64,000 nt of DNA from Cyanobacteria bacterium SIG26 (GCA_015152555.1 SUTS01000009.1:1-64000); one strand, 5' to 3'; shown: positions 1-8,298, counted from the stretch's first letter. The notes: a model not told the origin generated them from the letters alone. Numbers and translations are program-made.

Positions 1-206
1 CTATTAGAGGCTACCCCCCCCCCCAGAAACGTTGCTATATCTGCATTTTGCCATTCTCAATCCTCCGTGCTGTTATAGTTTTTATATTATTATAACAATT
101 TTCCCACCACATAACAAGAGGGGGGGGTAAATGTTGCTACCAACCGTGGGTTTATTTGCAACACCAATGTGCTCCGCAAGGGGTAAATATTATTTAGACC
201 AAGTAT

Positions 207-271
207 GTAAGTTGGGATTTCTATCCCAACATTTATTACGCGGTTGGGCTGAAAGCCCAACTTACTTTTTT
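207..271 (+). terminator. Tandem hairpins ending in a T run
   Basis: GTTGGGAT (211-218) pairs with ATCCCAAC (223-230), and GTTGGGCT (243-250) pairs with AGCCCAAC (254-261). The second hairpin is followed by a T-rich tail to 271. The flanking GTAAGTTGGG (207-216) and CCCAACTTAC (256-265) are also complementary, so the two hairpins can swap into one long stem. It could terminate transcription entering from the left, or be a repeat unit. Confidence 0.5.
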
Positions 272-298
272 ATGGCAACAGTGAAATTTGTCAAAACT

Positions 299-360
299 CC
301 TCCCATCCCTGAATGGGACTCTGGCGATGCAAAACAATTAAGTATTGTTTTGCTGGGAGG
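299..360. repeat. Nested inverted repeat
   Basis: An outer stem CCTCCCA (299-305) with TGGGAGG (354-360) encloses a 10-bp perfect stem GCAAAACAAT (329-338) with ATTGTTTTGC (344-353). TCCCAT (301-306) can alternatively pair with ATGGGA (313-318). The nesting suggests a structured RNA or a small palindromic element. Confidence 0.4.
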
Positions 361-377
361 TAACTAGAGATAGTACT

Positions 378-399
378 CCCTTCCCTGGATGGGGAAGGG
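378..399. repeat. GC-rich palindrome
   Basis: CCCTTCCC (378-385) is the exact reverse complement of GGGAAGGG (392-399). The hairpin lies among other GC-rich palindromes and has no T run behind it. Confidence 0.4.
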
Positions 400-500
400 G
401 TGATGTTCATTATTAAACTTTACAAATAATAAAAATTATGGGATTTGTAGAACATTGTAAGATTCACCCCACCCTTTACCCCTACCAACCCTCACCCTAG

Positions 501-520
501 CCCTCTCCCCAGGGAGAGGG
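501..520. repeat. GC-rich palindrome of the CCCTCTCCC/GGGAGAGGG type
   Basis: CCCTCTCCC (501-509) pairs perfectly with GGGAGAGGG (512-520), preceded by CCCTCACCCTAG. This word combination resembles a GC-rich palindrome dispersed between genes in many bacteria. Its presence in an AT-rich genome suggests a repeat element; copy number was not determined. Confidence 0.45.
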
Positions 521-598
521 GAATAATTCGGCAGAGTTAATCCTGAATAAAGATAACAAATAAATTTATCAAAACAAATAGCGTCAATATATGCAAAA

Positions 599-931
599 CT
601 AAGACATAAAAATACTTGGACCTTGTGGTATCTTCTTATATGCAGGTAAATTATTAGAATTTACCAACTGACCTTGAACAACAGAAAACATAGGGCTTTG
701 ACCGGAAGCTTTGACCAACTCTACTAACTCATTTCCTTTAAATAAGGAAATAAAATTATCCTTTTCTTTTTTTGCAACAAATGTATTTATATCTTTATTC
801 CCGAAAAGAACAATATTTGAAAGAGAAATAGTATCACTTGAAGTAAAATTAGACTTACCGGTTAACAATTTTAAATCGTCACGATCCAACCAGGTAAACT
901 GTTTTACTAAATTTTCCACAGTAATAGCCAT
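599..931 (-). CDS. Hypothetical protein, 110 aa
   Basis: I do not recognise this protein. A strong Shine-Dalgarno (GGAGG, 7 nt before the ATG at 931) supports it as a real gene. The product is a small, soluble, mixed-charge protein with no signal peptide, membrane segment or Cys motif. It begins with an amphipathic stretch (ITVENLVKQF) and a DRDDLKLLTGK segment. It is divergently oriented to yebC, with about 140 bp between them carrying the yebC promoter. Function unknown; it may be lineage-specific. Confidence 0.6.
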   Translation of the reverse strand: MAITVENLVKQFTWLDRDDLKLLTGKSNFTSSDTISLSNIVLFGNKDINTFVAKKEKDNFISLFKGNELVELVKASGQSPMFSVVQGQLVNSNNLPAYKKIPQGPSIFMS

Positions 932-1009
932 ATTTTTCCTCCACTTATATAAAAAATTTTTTACACTAATGATTGTCCAAAACCTAAAAAACCGTTACAA
1001 TGCTTAATG

Positions 1010-1038
1010 TTGAAAAACAAGCAAGTTTTTGATAGAAT
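1010..1038 (+). promoter_or_regulatory. Sigma-70-type promoter for yebC operon
   Basis: TTGAAA (1010-1015), a 17-nt spacer and TAGAAT (1033-1038) closely match the -35/-10 consensus. Transcription would begin near 1045, giving a leader of about 27 nt that contains the AGGT ribosome-binding site before the ATG at 1072. Confidence 0.6.
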
Positions 1039-1071
1039 CAACAAGTAATCAGACAATAAACGAGGTAAAAA

Positions 1072-1821
1072 ATGTCAGGACATTCAAAGTGGTCAACCAT
1101 TAAACATAAAAAAGCAAAAACAGACTCTCAAAGAGCTGTTGTGTTTCAAAAATATTCAAGAGAATTAATTGTCGCAGCAAGACTTGGCGGCCCTGATCCG
1201 GCAGGGAATTTTAGACTAAGAACGGCTATAGACAAAGCAAAAGCCGCAGGTTTACCAAACGACAATATTAAACGAGCTATTGATAAAGGCGCCGGTGCAG
1301 GGGGTTCCGAAAGTTACGAAGAATTAACTTACGAAGGTTACGCTGCAGGCGGTGTTGCAGTTGTAGTTGAAGCTATGACTGACAACCGTAACAGAACAGC
1401 AGGTGATGTCAGAAGTATATTCACTAAATTTAACGGAAACCTTGGTGAATCGAATTGTGTAAGTTGGATGTTTGATAAAAAAGGTAGCATTGAATTTGGA
1501 ACGGACGTAGATTTTAACAGTTTGTTTGAAGCTGCCATAAACCTTGATGCTGAAGATGTTCAAGAAGAAGAGGATTGCTACAAAGTTATCACCTCTGTGG
1601 AAAACTTCCAGTCTGTAGTTGAAGGACTTGAAGCTGCCGGATTCAAAAGCTCATCCGCAGAATTCACAAGGATTCCTCAAAACAATATTGAAGTTACAGA
1701 TTTAAAAACAGCAACTTCAATAATGCGACTAATCGATAGATTAGAAGAGTTGGATGATGTACAAAACGTTTATGCAAATTTCGATATTCCTGATGAGATA
1801 TTGCAACAACTTGAGGTTTAA
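1072..1821 (+). CDS. yebC: YebC/PmpR family regulatory protein
   Basis: The start MSGHSKWSTIKHKK is the hallmark of the YebC/PmpR (TACO1-like) family, and 249 aa is the usual length. Family members were described as DNA-binding regulators, and more recent work links some to translation of difficult (proline-rich) sequences. The Lys/Arg-rich N-terminal domain (about 1-75), the GVAVVVEAMTDNRNRT segment (about 95-110) and the C-terminal LIDRLEELDDVQNVY region are all present. It is the first gene of an operon: the diguanylate cyclase start codon follows 2 nt after its stop, and the next genes overlap. A consensus-like promoter precedes it. Confidence 0.95.
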   Translation: MSGHSKWSTIKHKKAKTDSQRAVVFQKYSRELIVAARLGGPDPAGNFRLRTAIDKAKAAGLPNDNIKRAIDKGAGAGGSESYEELTYEGYAAGGVAVVVEAMTDNRNRTAGDVRSIFTKFNGNLGESNCVSWMFDKKGSIEFGTDVDFNSLFEAAINLDAEDVQEEEDCYKVITSVENFQSVVEGLEAAGFKSSSAEFTRIPQNNIEVTDLKTATSIMRLIDRLEELDDVQNVYANFDIPDEILQQLEV

Positions 1822-1823
1822 AT

Positions 1824-3068
1824 TTGTTAGAGAAAATAGAAAAACTTTCAAAAGTTCTCAATGAAAGCTACAGTGAAAAATCACTGGGCGAAACCTTGAG
1901 AGCTTTTTTTACCGAAAATTTTGATATTAGTGCTTTTTCTATTGAATTATTCGACACACAAAAAAGCGAAGATGAAAAAATCACAACCTCAAAATACCCA
2001 TTATACAAACATAAAAAACTTATCGCAAATTTGTGTTTTTCTGAAATTTCAGCAGAACTTGAAAAATTTTTAAACATCGGAGCGGCATTTATTTCTTTAA
2101 AATTACAAAATATTATACTTAACGAAAAAATGCAAAAAAATATAAATTTTCACGAAACTATGAAAAACATCGCGAAAATTATTGAAACACAATATGAACT
2201 TAACTACATCATCCCAATAATAGGAGAGATGATAGACAAATTCTTTGAAGATTACTTAATTTACGTGTTTCTAAAAAATGAAAATACCGGCGTAAATGTT
2301 CTATCATGGCCAATGGCTTGTAATGATAAAAACATACTTGAAAAAATCACAGATATTACTGATAAAACATATTCTGAAGATAAGAAAACTCTATTCATTC
2401 CTCTTTCAAGCGAAGGCAAAGAAGTTGGTATATTAGTTGCCAAAAGTATGGATGAACAAATTACAGAAAAAAACGAAGATTATTTAGCTCAAATCTCTTC
2501 TCAAATGGCCACTACAATTAACCGAGCAAACGTATATGCTGAAATCTTGAAACACGCAACTTTAGATGCTTTAACAGGTTTTTACAACAGACGCCAGCTC
2601 GAAGAACGTATTAAACAAGAAGTTTCAAACGCTAAACGTCAAAACGCACCTCTGTGTGGAATTATGACAGATATTGATTTTTTCAAAAACGTAAACGACA
2701 CATACGGTCACGCGGTTGGAGATTTGGTTTTAAAAACAATCGCAAAAATCATCCGAAGCCAATTGCGTGAATACGATATTGCCGGTCGTTACGGAGGTGA
2801 AGAATTTTCAATATTGTTACCATTCACAAAAATCCAAGAAGCTCAAATGGTTGCTGAACGTTTACGCAAAACCATAGAATCAAAAGTGATTGATATATCA
2901 AAAGCAAACGTAGAAAGTGAAGTTAAATCTATACATGTTACGTTAAGTTTGGGAATTTATGAAATTAAGCCGACCGATAACGATGAAGATTTACTGATTA
3001 AAGCAGATAAAGCACTTTACGAAGCTAAAAACACAGGAAGAAATAAGGTAGTAGTACACAATGAATAA
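1824..3068 (+). CDS. Diguanylate cyclase with N-terminal sensor region (GAF-like) and GGDEF domain
   Basis: The C-terminal half is a complete GGDEF domain that should make c-di-GMP from two GTP: metal/substrate motif DIDFFKxxNDxYGH (near 290-303), active-site GGEEF at 324-328, and an inhibitory I-site R-x-x-D at 315-318 exactly five residues upstream. This suggests an active, product-inhibited enzyme. Residues about 100-240 look like a GAF-type sensory domain; no membrane segment is seen, so it is probably cytoplasmic. The start is TTG at 1824, with GAGG inside the end of yebC as ribosome-binding site, which suggests translational coupling. Its 3' end overlaps tsaE by 8 bp. A signalling enzyme inside a housekeeping operon is notable. 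Confidence 0.92.
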   Translation: MLEKIEKLSKVLNESYSEKSLGETLRAFFTENFDISAFSIELFDTQKSEDEKITTSKYPLYKHKKLIANLCFSEISAELEKFLNIGAAFISLKLQNIILNEKMQKNINFHETMKNIAKIIETQYELNYIIPIIGEMIDKFFEDYLIYVFLKNENTGVNVLSWPMACNDKNILEKITDITDKTYSEDKKTLFIPLSSEGKEVGILVAKSMDEQITEKNEDYLAQISSQMATTINRANVYAEILKHATLDALTGFYNRRQLEERIKQEVSNAKRQNAPLCGIMTDIDFFKNVNDTYGHAVGDLVLKTIAKIIRSQLREYDIAGRYGGEEFSILLPFTKIQEAQMVAERLRKTIESKVIDISKANVESEVKSIHVTLSLGIYEIKPTDNDEDLLIKADKALYEAKNTGRNKVVVHNE

Positions 3069-3528
3069 ATATACAGAAATTTGTAAATCCTTAGATGATA
3101 CAAAAAATTTAGCGTATAAGTTCGCAAAACTTATAGAAGATTCCGGATGTTTTATAAATTTATACGGAGAAATCGGAGCCGGCAAAACTGCATTCGTAAA
3201 ACTTGTAGCTCAAGCTATCGGAGTAATTGAAAAGGTAACAAGCCCAAGTTTTGTTATATTAAACGAATACCATAGCGCAAAAATTCCTGTATATCATTTT
3301 GATTTATACAGACTTGAAAACGAAGGAGTAAAAACAATAACCGACGAACTTAGGGAATATTCAGAAGGAAAACAAATAACTTTTGTAGAATGGGCAGAAT
3401 TTTCACAAAATGAAATCCCATTTAATCACATTAAAATTAACGTAACTTATGAAAACGACGACAGTCGCAAATACACATTTGAAGGCTTCGGACAAGATTG
3501 TAACAAAATTATAGAAGGATTAAAATAA
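3061..3528 (+). CDS. tsaE: tRNA threonylcarbamoyladenosine biosynthesis ATPase TsaE
   Basis: TsaE (YjeE) is the ATPase of the TsaB-TsaD-TsaE complex that transfers threonylcarbamoyl to A37 of ANN-decoding tRNAs. Seen here: the P-loop GEIGAGKT (about 38-45), the SPSFVILNEY segment (about 60-69), the HFDLYRL motif and VEWAEF near the C-terminus, in a 155-aa protein of family-typical size. The ATG lies inside the end of the cyclase gene and the TAA overlaps the ATG of tsaB by one base, so the genes are probably co-translated. The sequence is complete with no odd substitution. Confidence 0.95.
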   Translation: MNKYTEICKSLDDTKNLAYKFAKLIEDSGCFINLYGEIGAGKTAFVKLVAQAIGVIEKVTSPSFVILNEYHSAKIPVYHFDLYRLENEGVKTITDELREYSEGKQITFVEWAEFSQNEIPFNHIKINVTYENDDSRKYTFEGFGQDCNKIIEGLK

Positions 3529-4154
3529 TGACAACAGGTAATTTGCTGGTTTTTGATACTTGTTTAGACAAAATGTATGTTACACTGGCTAACGGTAATA
3601 ATATTTTAACATCCAAAATTGTAACTAACAAAGATAACAAATATCACTCAGCATTTTTAATATCAACAATAAAAGAAATTTTAAAAGAAAACAAATTAAC
3701 ACCGCAAGATATAAATGCAATTGGAACCAATATCGGACCGGGAAGCTTCACAGGTATAAGAGCTTGCACAACAGTTGCTCGAATGATGGCTCAACAACTT
3801 AACATAAAAGCTGTAGGAGTTTCATCATTAGAAATTCTTGCCCAGTTAAATGACACTCAAAAACCAACAATCGTTGCACTTGATGCCAGAAAAAATGCAG
3901 CATACCTACATCTTGACGGAGAAATTAAAGGTGCAATCCAACTTGAAGAGATTAAAGAGCTCTTGTCAAACAATGACTATTGTTTGATTACAGATGACAA
4001 ACTACAAAATATACTGGGAGGAATTTCTTATCAACAAGGAGATTACCCGTTGGGAGAAATACTTGCAAAATTAGCTATTGAGAAACTAAAAAACTCAAAC
4101 ACAAAATGGCAAGAATTAAAACCATTATACATACAACCGCCTCCGGTATATTAA
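3528..4154 (+). CDS. tsaB: tRNA threonylcarbamoyladenosine biosynthesis protein TsaB
   Basis: TsaB is the scaffold partner of TsaD in t6A tRNA modification, an ASKHA-fold protein without catalysis of its own. The N-terminal LVFDTCLDKMYVTL strand pair and the signature GPGSFTGIR (about 72-80) identify it. At 208 aa it is a little shorter than many homologues, and the C-terminal third is divergent. It follows tsaE with a TAATG overlap and closes the operon; tsaD and tsaC are not in this window. Confidence 0.93.
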   Translation: MTTGNLLVFDTCLDKMYVTLANGNNILTSKIVTNKDNKYHSAFLISTIKEILKENKLTPQDINAIGTNIGPGSFTGIRACTTVARMMAQQLNIKAVGVSSLEILAQLNDTQKPTIVALDARKNAAYLHLDGEIKGAIQLEEIKELLSNNDYCLITDDKLQNILGGISYQQGDYPLGEILAKLAIEKLKNSNTKWQELKPLYIQPPPVY

Positions 4155-4212
4155 ACAAGTAAATAATTATTAAGTAGTAGCAAATTAAAATTTTAGAAAC
4201 GTTATATAAAAC

Positions 4213-5628
4213 ATGCAAATATTAGGACTCAATTTTAGGGATAAAATAAATAATATACAGTTTAACAAACAAGTTAAACCAGTGAGTGTGCAAGCTTTTA
4301 AGGCCCCCCCCCCCCCCATCAACAACCTTAATACCGATGTTTTTCAAAAATCAACAAATTTAGTAAACACAAAACAAGTCTCTTTTTCAGGGGCCGAAAT
4401 ATTTATGACGCACAAGTTTGAAACAACTTTTACAAAACAGTTTTTCAAAAAATTACTAAGAGAAGGTTTGCCTGATGCCTATTCAGAGATAAACCTTATC
4501 CCGCTGGAACATATTGACGAATTGAAACAATTAAAAGTCCTAAATAAAAAAAGTTCAGTTGCAATAAAAGCATTAAAACCATATAAAGATAGTATGTTTT
4601 CTATTGAAAAACAAGTTTTTTTAATACTGGAAAATCTTGCCAAAAAACATCCGGATTTAACTTTACAAGATTTACTAAAGTTCAAATACGCTCAAGCTGA
4701 AAAAAGCCTAATTAAACAACAAAGTAACGTGCTCAACAAAATAAATATGATGGCTCGTTCACTCCCGAAAAAAGAATTCCATCAAATGAGAGAACTTATA
4801 CAAACATCTTTCAACAGAATTTTTGAGCCCAACCCTTTGCCAGAAGAACGTTTCGGCAGAAAAGACTTTTTAAGAAAACTAAAAGGGATGAAATTAAGCA
4901 ATAATGACTTAAAAACAAAGATGTTAGAAGTAGCAGAAAAACTACCTCAATCAGGAGACTCGGTTAATGCATTTATTGTAAAATACGCACAACCGTATAA
5001 AATAAGAACCGGTAAAGATGGGAGTCAACTAAAATTGCGACGAGATTCAGAAGAGTTAGGTATTAGATTATTAGAAGAATCAGTCGGTACAGACGATCAT
5101 ATCTATCCAAAAACAAGATATTACGCAGAAGAACAAGCAAAATTAAATGACGATGACTATATCGGAGAAATTGACGACTTTAGAGTTACAATTCTTACAT
5201 CTAAAAAAATCAACAATAAAAAAAACGATACATTAATTGATGATTTTTCAAAAAAAGAAGAACCAAAAATTGCTCAATATATCCAAAATCACATCAATCG
5301 ACTAATAGAAATCGAAGAAAAGTGGGAAAATACAGGTAAATATGATGATGCCGAAAAACTTGCAGATTATATTTTAGTATTAAGAGATGAATTTGCCAAA
5401 AGATCAAACCTTATTAGTATTGATATAGGTGATTTTGAGCAAAAAATACCCCAACTTAGACAGAAAGCAGCTACCCAAGTAGAAAAAAAGGTTGCTAAAC
5501 GTCTTAAAAAGACCGGACACGCAGATAATACCCACAAAAATGAATCCGACGAGAATAGTCCAATTGAATCTTTTAACAAAATAAAAAAACGAAAAAGACA
5601 TAAACATGCATCAAGATTTGAACAATAA
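4213..5628 (+). CDS. Unknown protein with N-terminal F-x-G signature and a poly-C coding tract
   Basis: I do not recognise this 471-aa protein. It is charged, mostly helical in appearance, without signal peptide or membrane segment, and ends in a very basic Lys/Arg/His-rich tail (KIKKRKRHKHASR). The N-terminus (MQILGLNF, then VSFSG at 56-60) fits the bipartite signature shared by several proteins in this window. Residues 31-35 (A-P-P-P-P) are encoded by 14 consecutive C (4304-4317); a one-base slip would frameshift the protein before the VSFSG motif, so phase variation is possible. No clear Shine-Dalgarno precedes the ATG; a TTATATAAAAC stretch does. It stands alone after tsaB. Confidence 0.75.
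   Translation: MQILGLNFRDKINNIQFNKQVKPVSVQAFKAPPPPINNLNTDVFQKSTNLVNTKQVSFSGAEIFMTHKFETTFTKQFFKKLLREGLPDAYSEINLIPLEHIDELKQLKVLNKKSSVAIKALKPYKDSMFSIEKQVFLILENLAKKHPDLTLQDLLKFKYAQAEKSLIKQQSNVLNKINMMARSLPKKEFHQMRELIQTSFNRIFEPNPLPEERFGRKDFLRKLKGMKLSNNDLKTKMLEVAEKLPQSGDSVNAFIVKYAQPYKIRTGKDGSQLKLRRDSEELGIRLLEESVGTDDHIYPKTRYYAEEQAKLNDDDYIGEIDDFRVTILTSKKINNKKNDTLIDDFSKKEEPKIAQYIQNHINRLIEIEEKWENTGKYDDAEKLADYILVLRDEFAKRSNLISIDIGDFEQKIPQLRQKAATQVEKKVAKRLKKTGHADNTHKNESDENSPIESFNKIKKRKRHKHASRFEQ
4304..4317 (+). repeat. 14-C homopolymer inside a coding sequence
   Basis: Fourteen consecutive C lie in the coding strand of the 471-aa unknown gene, in frame as written. Tracts this long are prone to slipped-strand mispairing, and also to sequencing or assembly length errors. 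Confidence 0.9.
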
Positions 5629-5639
5629 ACATATCACTA

Positions 5640-5667
5640 TTGCAAATTTAAAAAAATAGTGTAAAAT
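5640..5667 (+). promoter_or_regulatory. Promoter with extended -10 for the zinc-ribbon gene
   Basis: TTGCAA (5640-5645), a 16-nt spacer and TAAAAT (5662-5667) with an upstream TG. A start near 5674 leaves a leader of about 50 nt before the ATG at 5725. Confidence 0.5.
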
Positions 5668-5724
5668 AAAAGGATACACAAACGGTCTTTAGTGTTGACC
5701 AAAGTTCAAATCAGGAGAAGAACA

Positions 5725-5997
5725 ATGTACGAAGATGAAAAACTAGTATGTGAAGATTGCGGAAAAGAATTTGACTTCACAGCAGGCGAACAAGAATTTT
5801 ATGCAGAAAAAGGACTTGTAAACAAACCAAAACGTTGCCCGGAATGCAGAGCCACTCGCAGAAAAAACAATCGTAAAAAAAGAAGAATGTTTGATGCAGT
5901 TTGTACAAAATGTGGCGCACAAACGCAAGTTCCTTTCAAACCTGTTCCAGGTAGAGAAATTTTCTGCAAAGAATGTTTCCAAAAGCCGGAAGAATAA
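5725..5997 (+). CDS. Double zinc-ribbon (zf-trcl / CxxC-x17-CxxC) protein
   Basis: A 90-aa basic protein with two treble-clef-type zinc modules: CxDCGKEF...PKRCPECR at about 10-45 and CTKCG...CKECF at about 60-85. The first has the GEQEFY..KGL..KPKRC core of the zf-trcl family, the second that of the CxxC-x17-CxxC family. Four CxxC pairs should bind two zinc ions, and the Arg/Lys-rich linker (RKNNRKKRR) suggests nucleic-acid contact. The exact role of the family is not established. I chose the ATG at 5725 because AGGAGA lies 6 nt before it; an upstream in-frame TTG at 5692 lacks a ribosome-binding site. Confidence 0.85.
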   Translation: MYEDEKLVCEDCGKEFDFTAGEQEFYAEKGLVNKPKRCPECRATRRKNNRKKRRMFDAVCTKCGAQTQVPFKPVPGREIFCKECFQKPEE

Positions 5998-6006
5998 TAT
6001 ATCAAT

Positions 6007-6041
6007 AAAAAAGGTAGATACCCAAAATATCTACCTTTTTT
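6007..6041. terminator. Bidirectional intrinsic terminator
   Basis: AGGTAGATA (6012-6020) pairs with TATCTACCT (6028-6036), flanked by an A run on the left and a T run on the right. It sits between the convergent zinc-ribbon gene and the gene at 6045 and can serve both. Confidence 0.85.
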
Positions 6042-6044
6042 CTA

Positions 6045-6353
6045 TCATATAGTGATACAATTATTCAAATATTCAATAGTACTAATTTTTTCATCATATA
6101 AATATTTTATGAAATGTAAATAAGCATCTTCTCTTGAAGATATAACAAGATTAATTTCAAAGCCTTCAGTACAAAAAGGCTCATAATCATAAACAACATA
6201 ACTGTTATATTTACTTTTCCATTCTTTACGTTCTACCCGGCTATTATTCTCTTCAATAATATCTTCTAACCATGGTAGAATATTTTGATCAACATTTTTC
6301 ATTTCCAAACGATTGTATTTATTGCAATCATTACAACTATTTCCAAGAAACAT
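6045..6353 (-). CDS. Hypothetical protein, 102 aa
   Basis: Not recognised. A GGAG ribbon 8 nt before the ATG at 6353 supports it. The product is acidic and soluble, with an N-terminal C-x-x-C (NSCNDCNK) and aromatic-rich middle (YNSYVVYDYEPF). The single C-x-x-C could be redox-active or a partial metal site. It shares the bidirectional terminator at 6007-6041. Its 5' side faces about 200 bp of AT-rich sequence with no other gene. Confidence 0.6.
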   Translation of the reverse strand: MFLGNSCNDCNKYNRLEMKNVDQNILPWLEDIIEENNSRVERKEWKSKYNSYVVYDYEPFCTEGFEINLVISSREDAYLHFIKYLYDEKISTIEYLNNCITI

Positions 6354-6556
6354 ATTTTTACTCCACTAAGTCTTTATATATGAATTGTACTAATTACGAC
6401 ATCTAAAATAATTACCGCAATGTATAGAAAATTATTGTCTTATTTACTAATTTTTAAAACCAAACTTAACATTTCTAAACATATTCATACAAAATAGCAA
6501 TTATTTAAAAAGTAAATACTTTATATATATACAAAGATATTAATTGAGGAGATTAT

Positions 6557-6970
6557 ATGGGCTTTGCTGAAAATATAAGGATATTAAGTAACATAAATTG
6601 CGGTTTAGCATCAATAAACACCTACTTAACGCAACGAACAAACGGAGTGCCTGCCGGATACGCATCATATAATTTGATGGGTAATCTTACAAATGGTTTC
6701 ATACGTAATGAAATGGCGTACGATATGCAAAGACATGGTTATTCTTATGGAAATATGGTAAACGCATACGCAGGTTACGGAAACCCATGGTCAAATGCAA
6801 TTGGCACATTAAGCTTATTGAATACATACACCCCTTGGGCATTTTTCAACTCACCGTGTGCTATATTTAGACCTATACCAACACCATTCTTCTGTGGAAT
6901 AGGTATGGGATTTGGAAGTTTCTCAGTAACAACAACATCCGGCTTTAGACACAATGCATTTTGTTGCTAA
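6557..6970 (+). CDS. Hypothetical Gly/Tyr/Phe-rich protein, 137 aa
   Basis: Not recognised. TGAGGAGA about 7 nt before the ATG is a strong ribosome-binding site. The protein is low in charge, rich in Gly, Tyr, Asn, Phe and Thr (repeated GY and GN pairs), and ends with Phe-Cys-Cys. There is no classical signal peptide; the hydrophobic C-terminal third (about 90-125) could insert in a membrane or drive self-assembly. Its stop overlaps the end of the convergent O-antigen ligase gene by 4 bp. Confidence 0.6.
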   Translation: MGFAENIRILSNINCGLASINTYLTQRTNGVPAGYASYNLMGNLTNGFIRNEMAYDMQRHGYSYGNMVNAYAGYGNPWSNAIGTLSLLNTYTPWAFFNSPCAIFRPIPTPFFCGIGMGFGSFSVTTTSGFRHNAFCC

Positions 6971-8298
6971 ACAATATTGTTTTGCTTATTTTTAGAAACA
7001 AATACCGAAATTACAGCAACATAAGTCCAAAATACAAATTGTATTTGCGGTCTAAAAAATATTGTATCAACAATTCCGTGAAACAAAACACCAAGTATAG
7101 CAACAAGAGAAACTGAAACACAAATAACACCTTCGATATCAGTTGATTTTTTTATAAATTCAACTGATTTTTTAATTAGAGAAATTAAAAACCCAAGAAA
7201 AGCTATCAATGCAAAAATCCCACTTTCTACAGCTATTTCAAGATAAATATTATAAGCACTTAACGCATCAAAACCGGTTTTCATATATAAACCATAAATT
7301 TCACGAAAATTTTTATTCCCAACACCAATTCCTAAAATCCAATTATCTTTAAACATTTCTATCGCAGAATGATAGACATTAAATCTAAAAGAGTTGGATG
7401 AATCATTACGCATTGCAAAAATTGACAAAAAACGTAATCGGATGGAATTCACAAGAGTTATTGCTGCAATAAACAACGATAACATTGTCGTAATCACTGT
7501 AATATACAACTTTTTGTACATCTGCCAGAAAAATTTTGCCGATAATACGAACACACAAGCAAATATAAGCATTAACGCTAAATATGCACCGCGACATCCA
7601 GTTTGGAAAATAGTATAAACACCTAACAAAGATACACCCCCCGCGAGCACTGCCAACTTATAATATCTTTTATTTATAAAATAAAAGAGTGCACCCAATA
7701 CAGTAGGAAAAGCACTTACTAAATATCCGCCAAATAAATTTGGATTGTAAGGTTTTAAAGAGCCATAAACCCGTGATAAAACATCCTCAGGGTTAAGTCT
7801 GGACGTATCTTGCCAAGTTGATATAGCATCTAAATGTAAAAAACTTTGCATAAATCCGATAACAAATTCAGTTGAAACACACAGTGCAATCAAGCCCAAA
7901 AAGCAAGCTATATGGTTTTTATGAGCTTTTAAATATTGTACAACTGAAAAATAAAACCCAATATAAATAAAGGTTTTAAAAAAACCTTTTAAACTTAATC
8001 CGAACAAAGTTGAACCAAATAAACTTATAAGAACTATCATAAAATATGCGATTAGCCAAACCTCGAAATTTTGAAACTCTATTCTTTCATTTGGTTTCAC
8101 CAAAAATTTTATAAACGTGAAAAAAATCACACCAAAAGCTAAAACCCCAAGAGTTTCTGAGGGCAAAAACATAGAACAAATAAACACAGCAAATATCAAC
8201 GGCAAAATAATCCAATCAATATTAGCAAGAATTGTACTATTATTATATAAATAAGCTAATTTATTTTGAGAAAATTTAAAAAAACTATTGAACATCAT
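6967..8298 (-). CDS. O-antigen ligase / polymerase family membrane protein
   Basis: A 443-aa integral membrane protein with about ten to twelve hydrophobic segments and a long hydrophilic loop around 300-345 holding GIGVGNKNFREIYGLY. That placement and the G-x-G-x-x-x-F motif are typical of the WaaL/Wzy (O-antigen ligase) superfamily, which joins or polymerises glycans at the outer face of the inner membrane. The ATG lies within the end of the DUF4330 gene (14-bp overlap), so the two are co-translated, and a heptose kinase lies upstream; together these suggest LPS or capsule assembly. Ligase and polymerase cannot be told apart from sequence by eye. Confidence 0.82.
   Translation of the reverse strand: MMFNSFFKFSQNKLAYLYNNSTILANIDWIILPLIFAVFICSMFLPSETLGVLAFGVIFFTFIKFLVKPNERIEFQNFEVWLIAYFMIVLISLFGSTLFGLSLKGFFKTFIYIGFYFSVVQYLKAHKNHIACFLGLIALCVSTEFVIGFMQSFLHLDAISTWQDTSRLNPEDVLSRVYGSLKPYNPNLFGGYLVSAFPTVLGALFYFINKRYYKLAVLAGGVSLLGVYTIFQTGCRGAYLALMLIFACVFVLSAKFFWQMYKKLYITVITTMLSLFIAAITLVNSIRLRFLSIFAMRNDSSNSFRFNVYHSAIEMFKDNWILGIGVGNKNFREIYGLYMKTGFDALSAYNIYLEIAVESGIFALIAFLGFLISLIKKSVEFIKKSTDIEGVICVSVSLVAILGVLFHGIVDTIFFRPQIQFVFWTYVAVISVFVSKNKQNNIV

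Larger units (their letters stand above)
1..545. repeat. Gene-free GC-rich region with stacked palindromes and homopolymer runs
   Basis: No convincing gene is seen here. The stretch is much richer in G and C than the rest of the window. It holds an 11-C run (14-24), an 8-G run (120-127) and at least five perfect or near-perfect inverted repeats, listed separately. The CCCTCACCCTAGCCCTCTCCC type of palindrome near 490-520 resembles GC-rich dispersed palindromes known from many bacteria. I infer a cluster of intergenic repeats or non-coding RNA structures; what lies to the left is unknown. Confidence 0.55.

Noticed and set aside
131-367. 78-codon open frame in the left palindrome region
   Set aside because: It runs through several hairpins, lacks a ribosome-binding site at a sensible distance, and its composition is unlike the genes around it.
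711-1007. Antisense frame over the 110-aa gene
   Set aside because: It has no ribosome-binding site and mirrors a gene with a strong one; most other antisense frames over infB, prfA, uvrB and the giant gene were dropped for the same reason.
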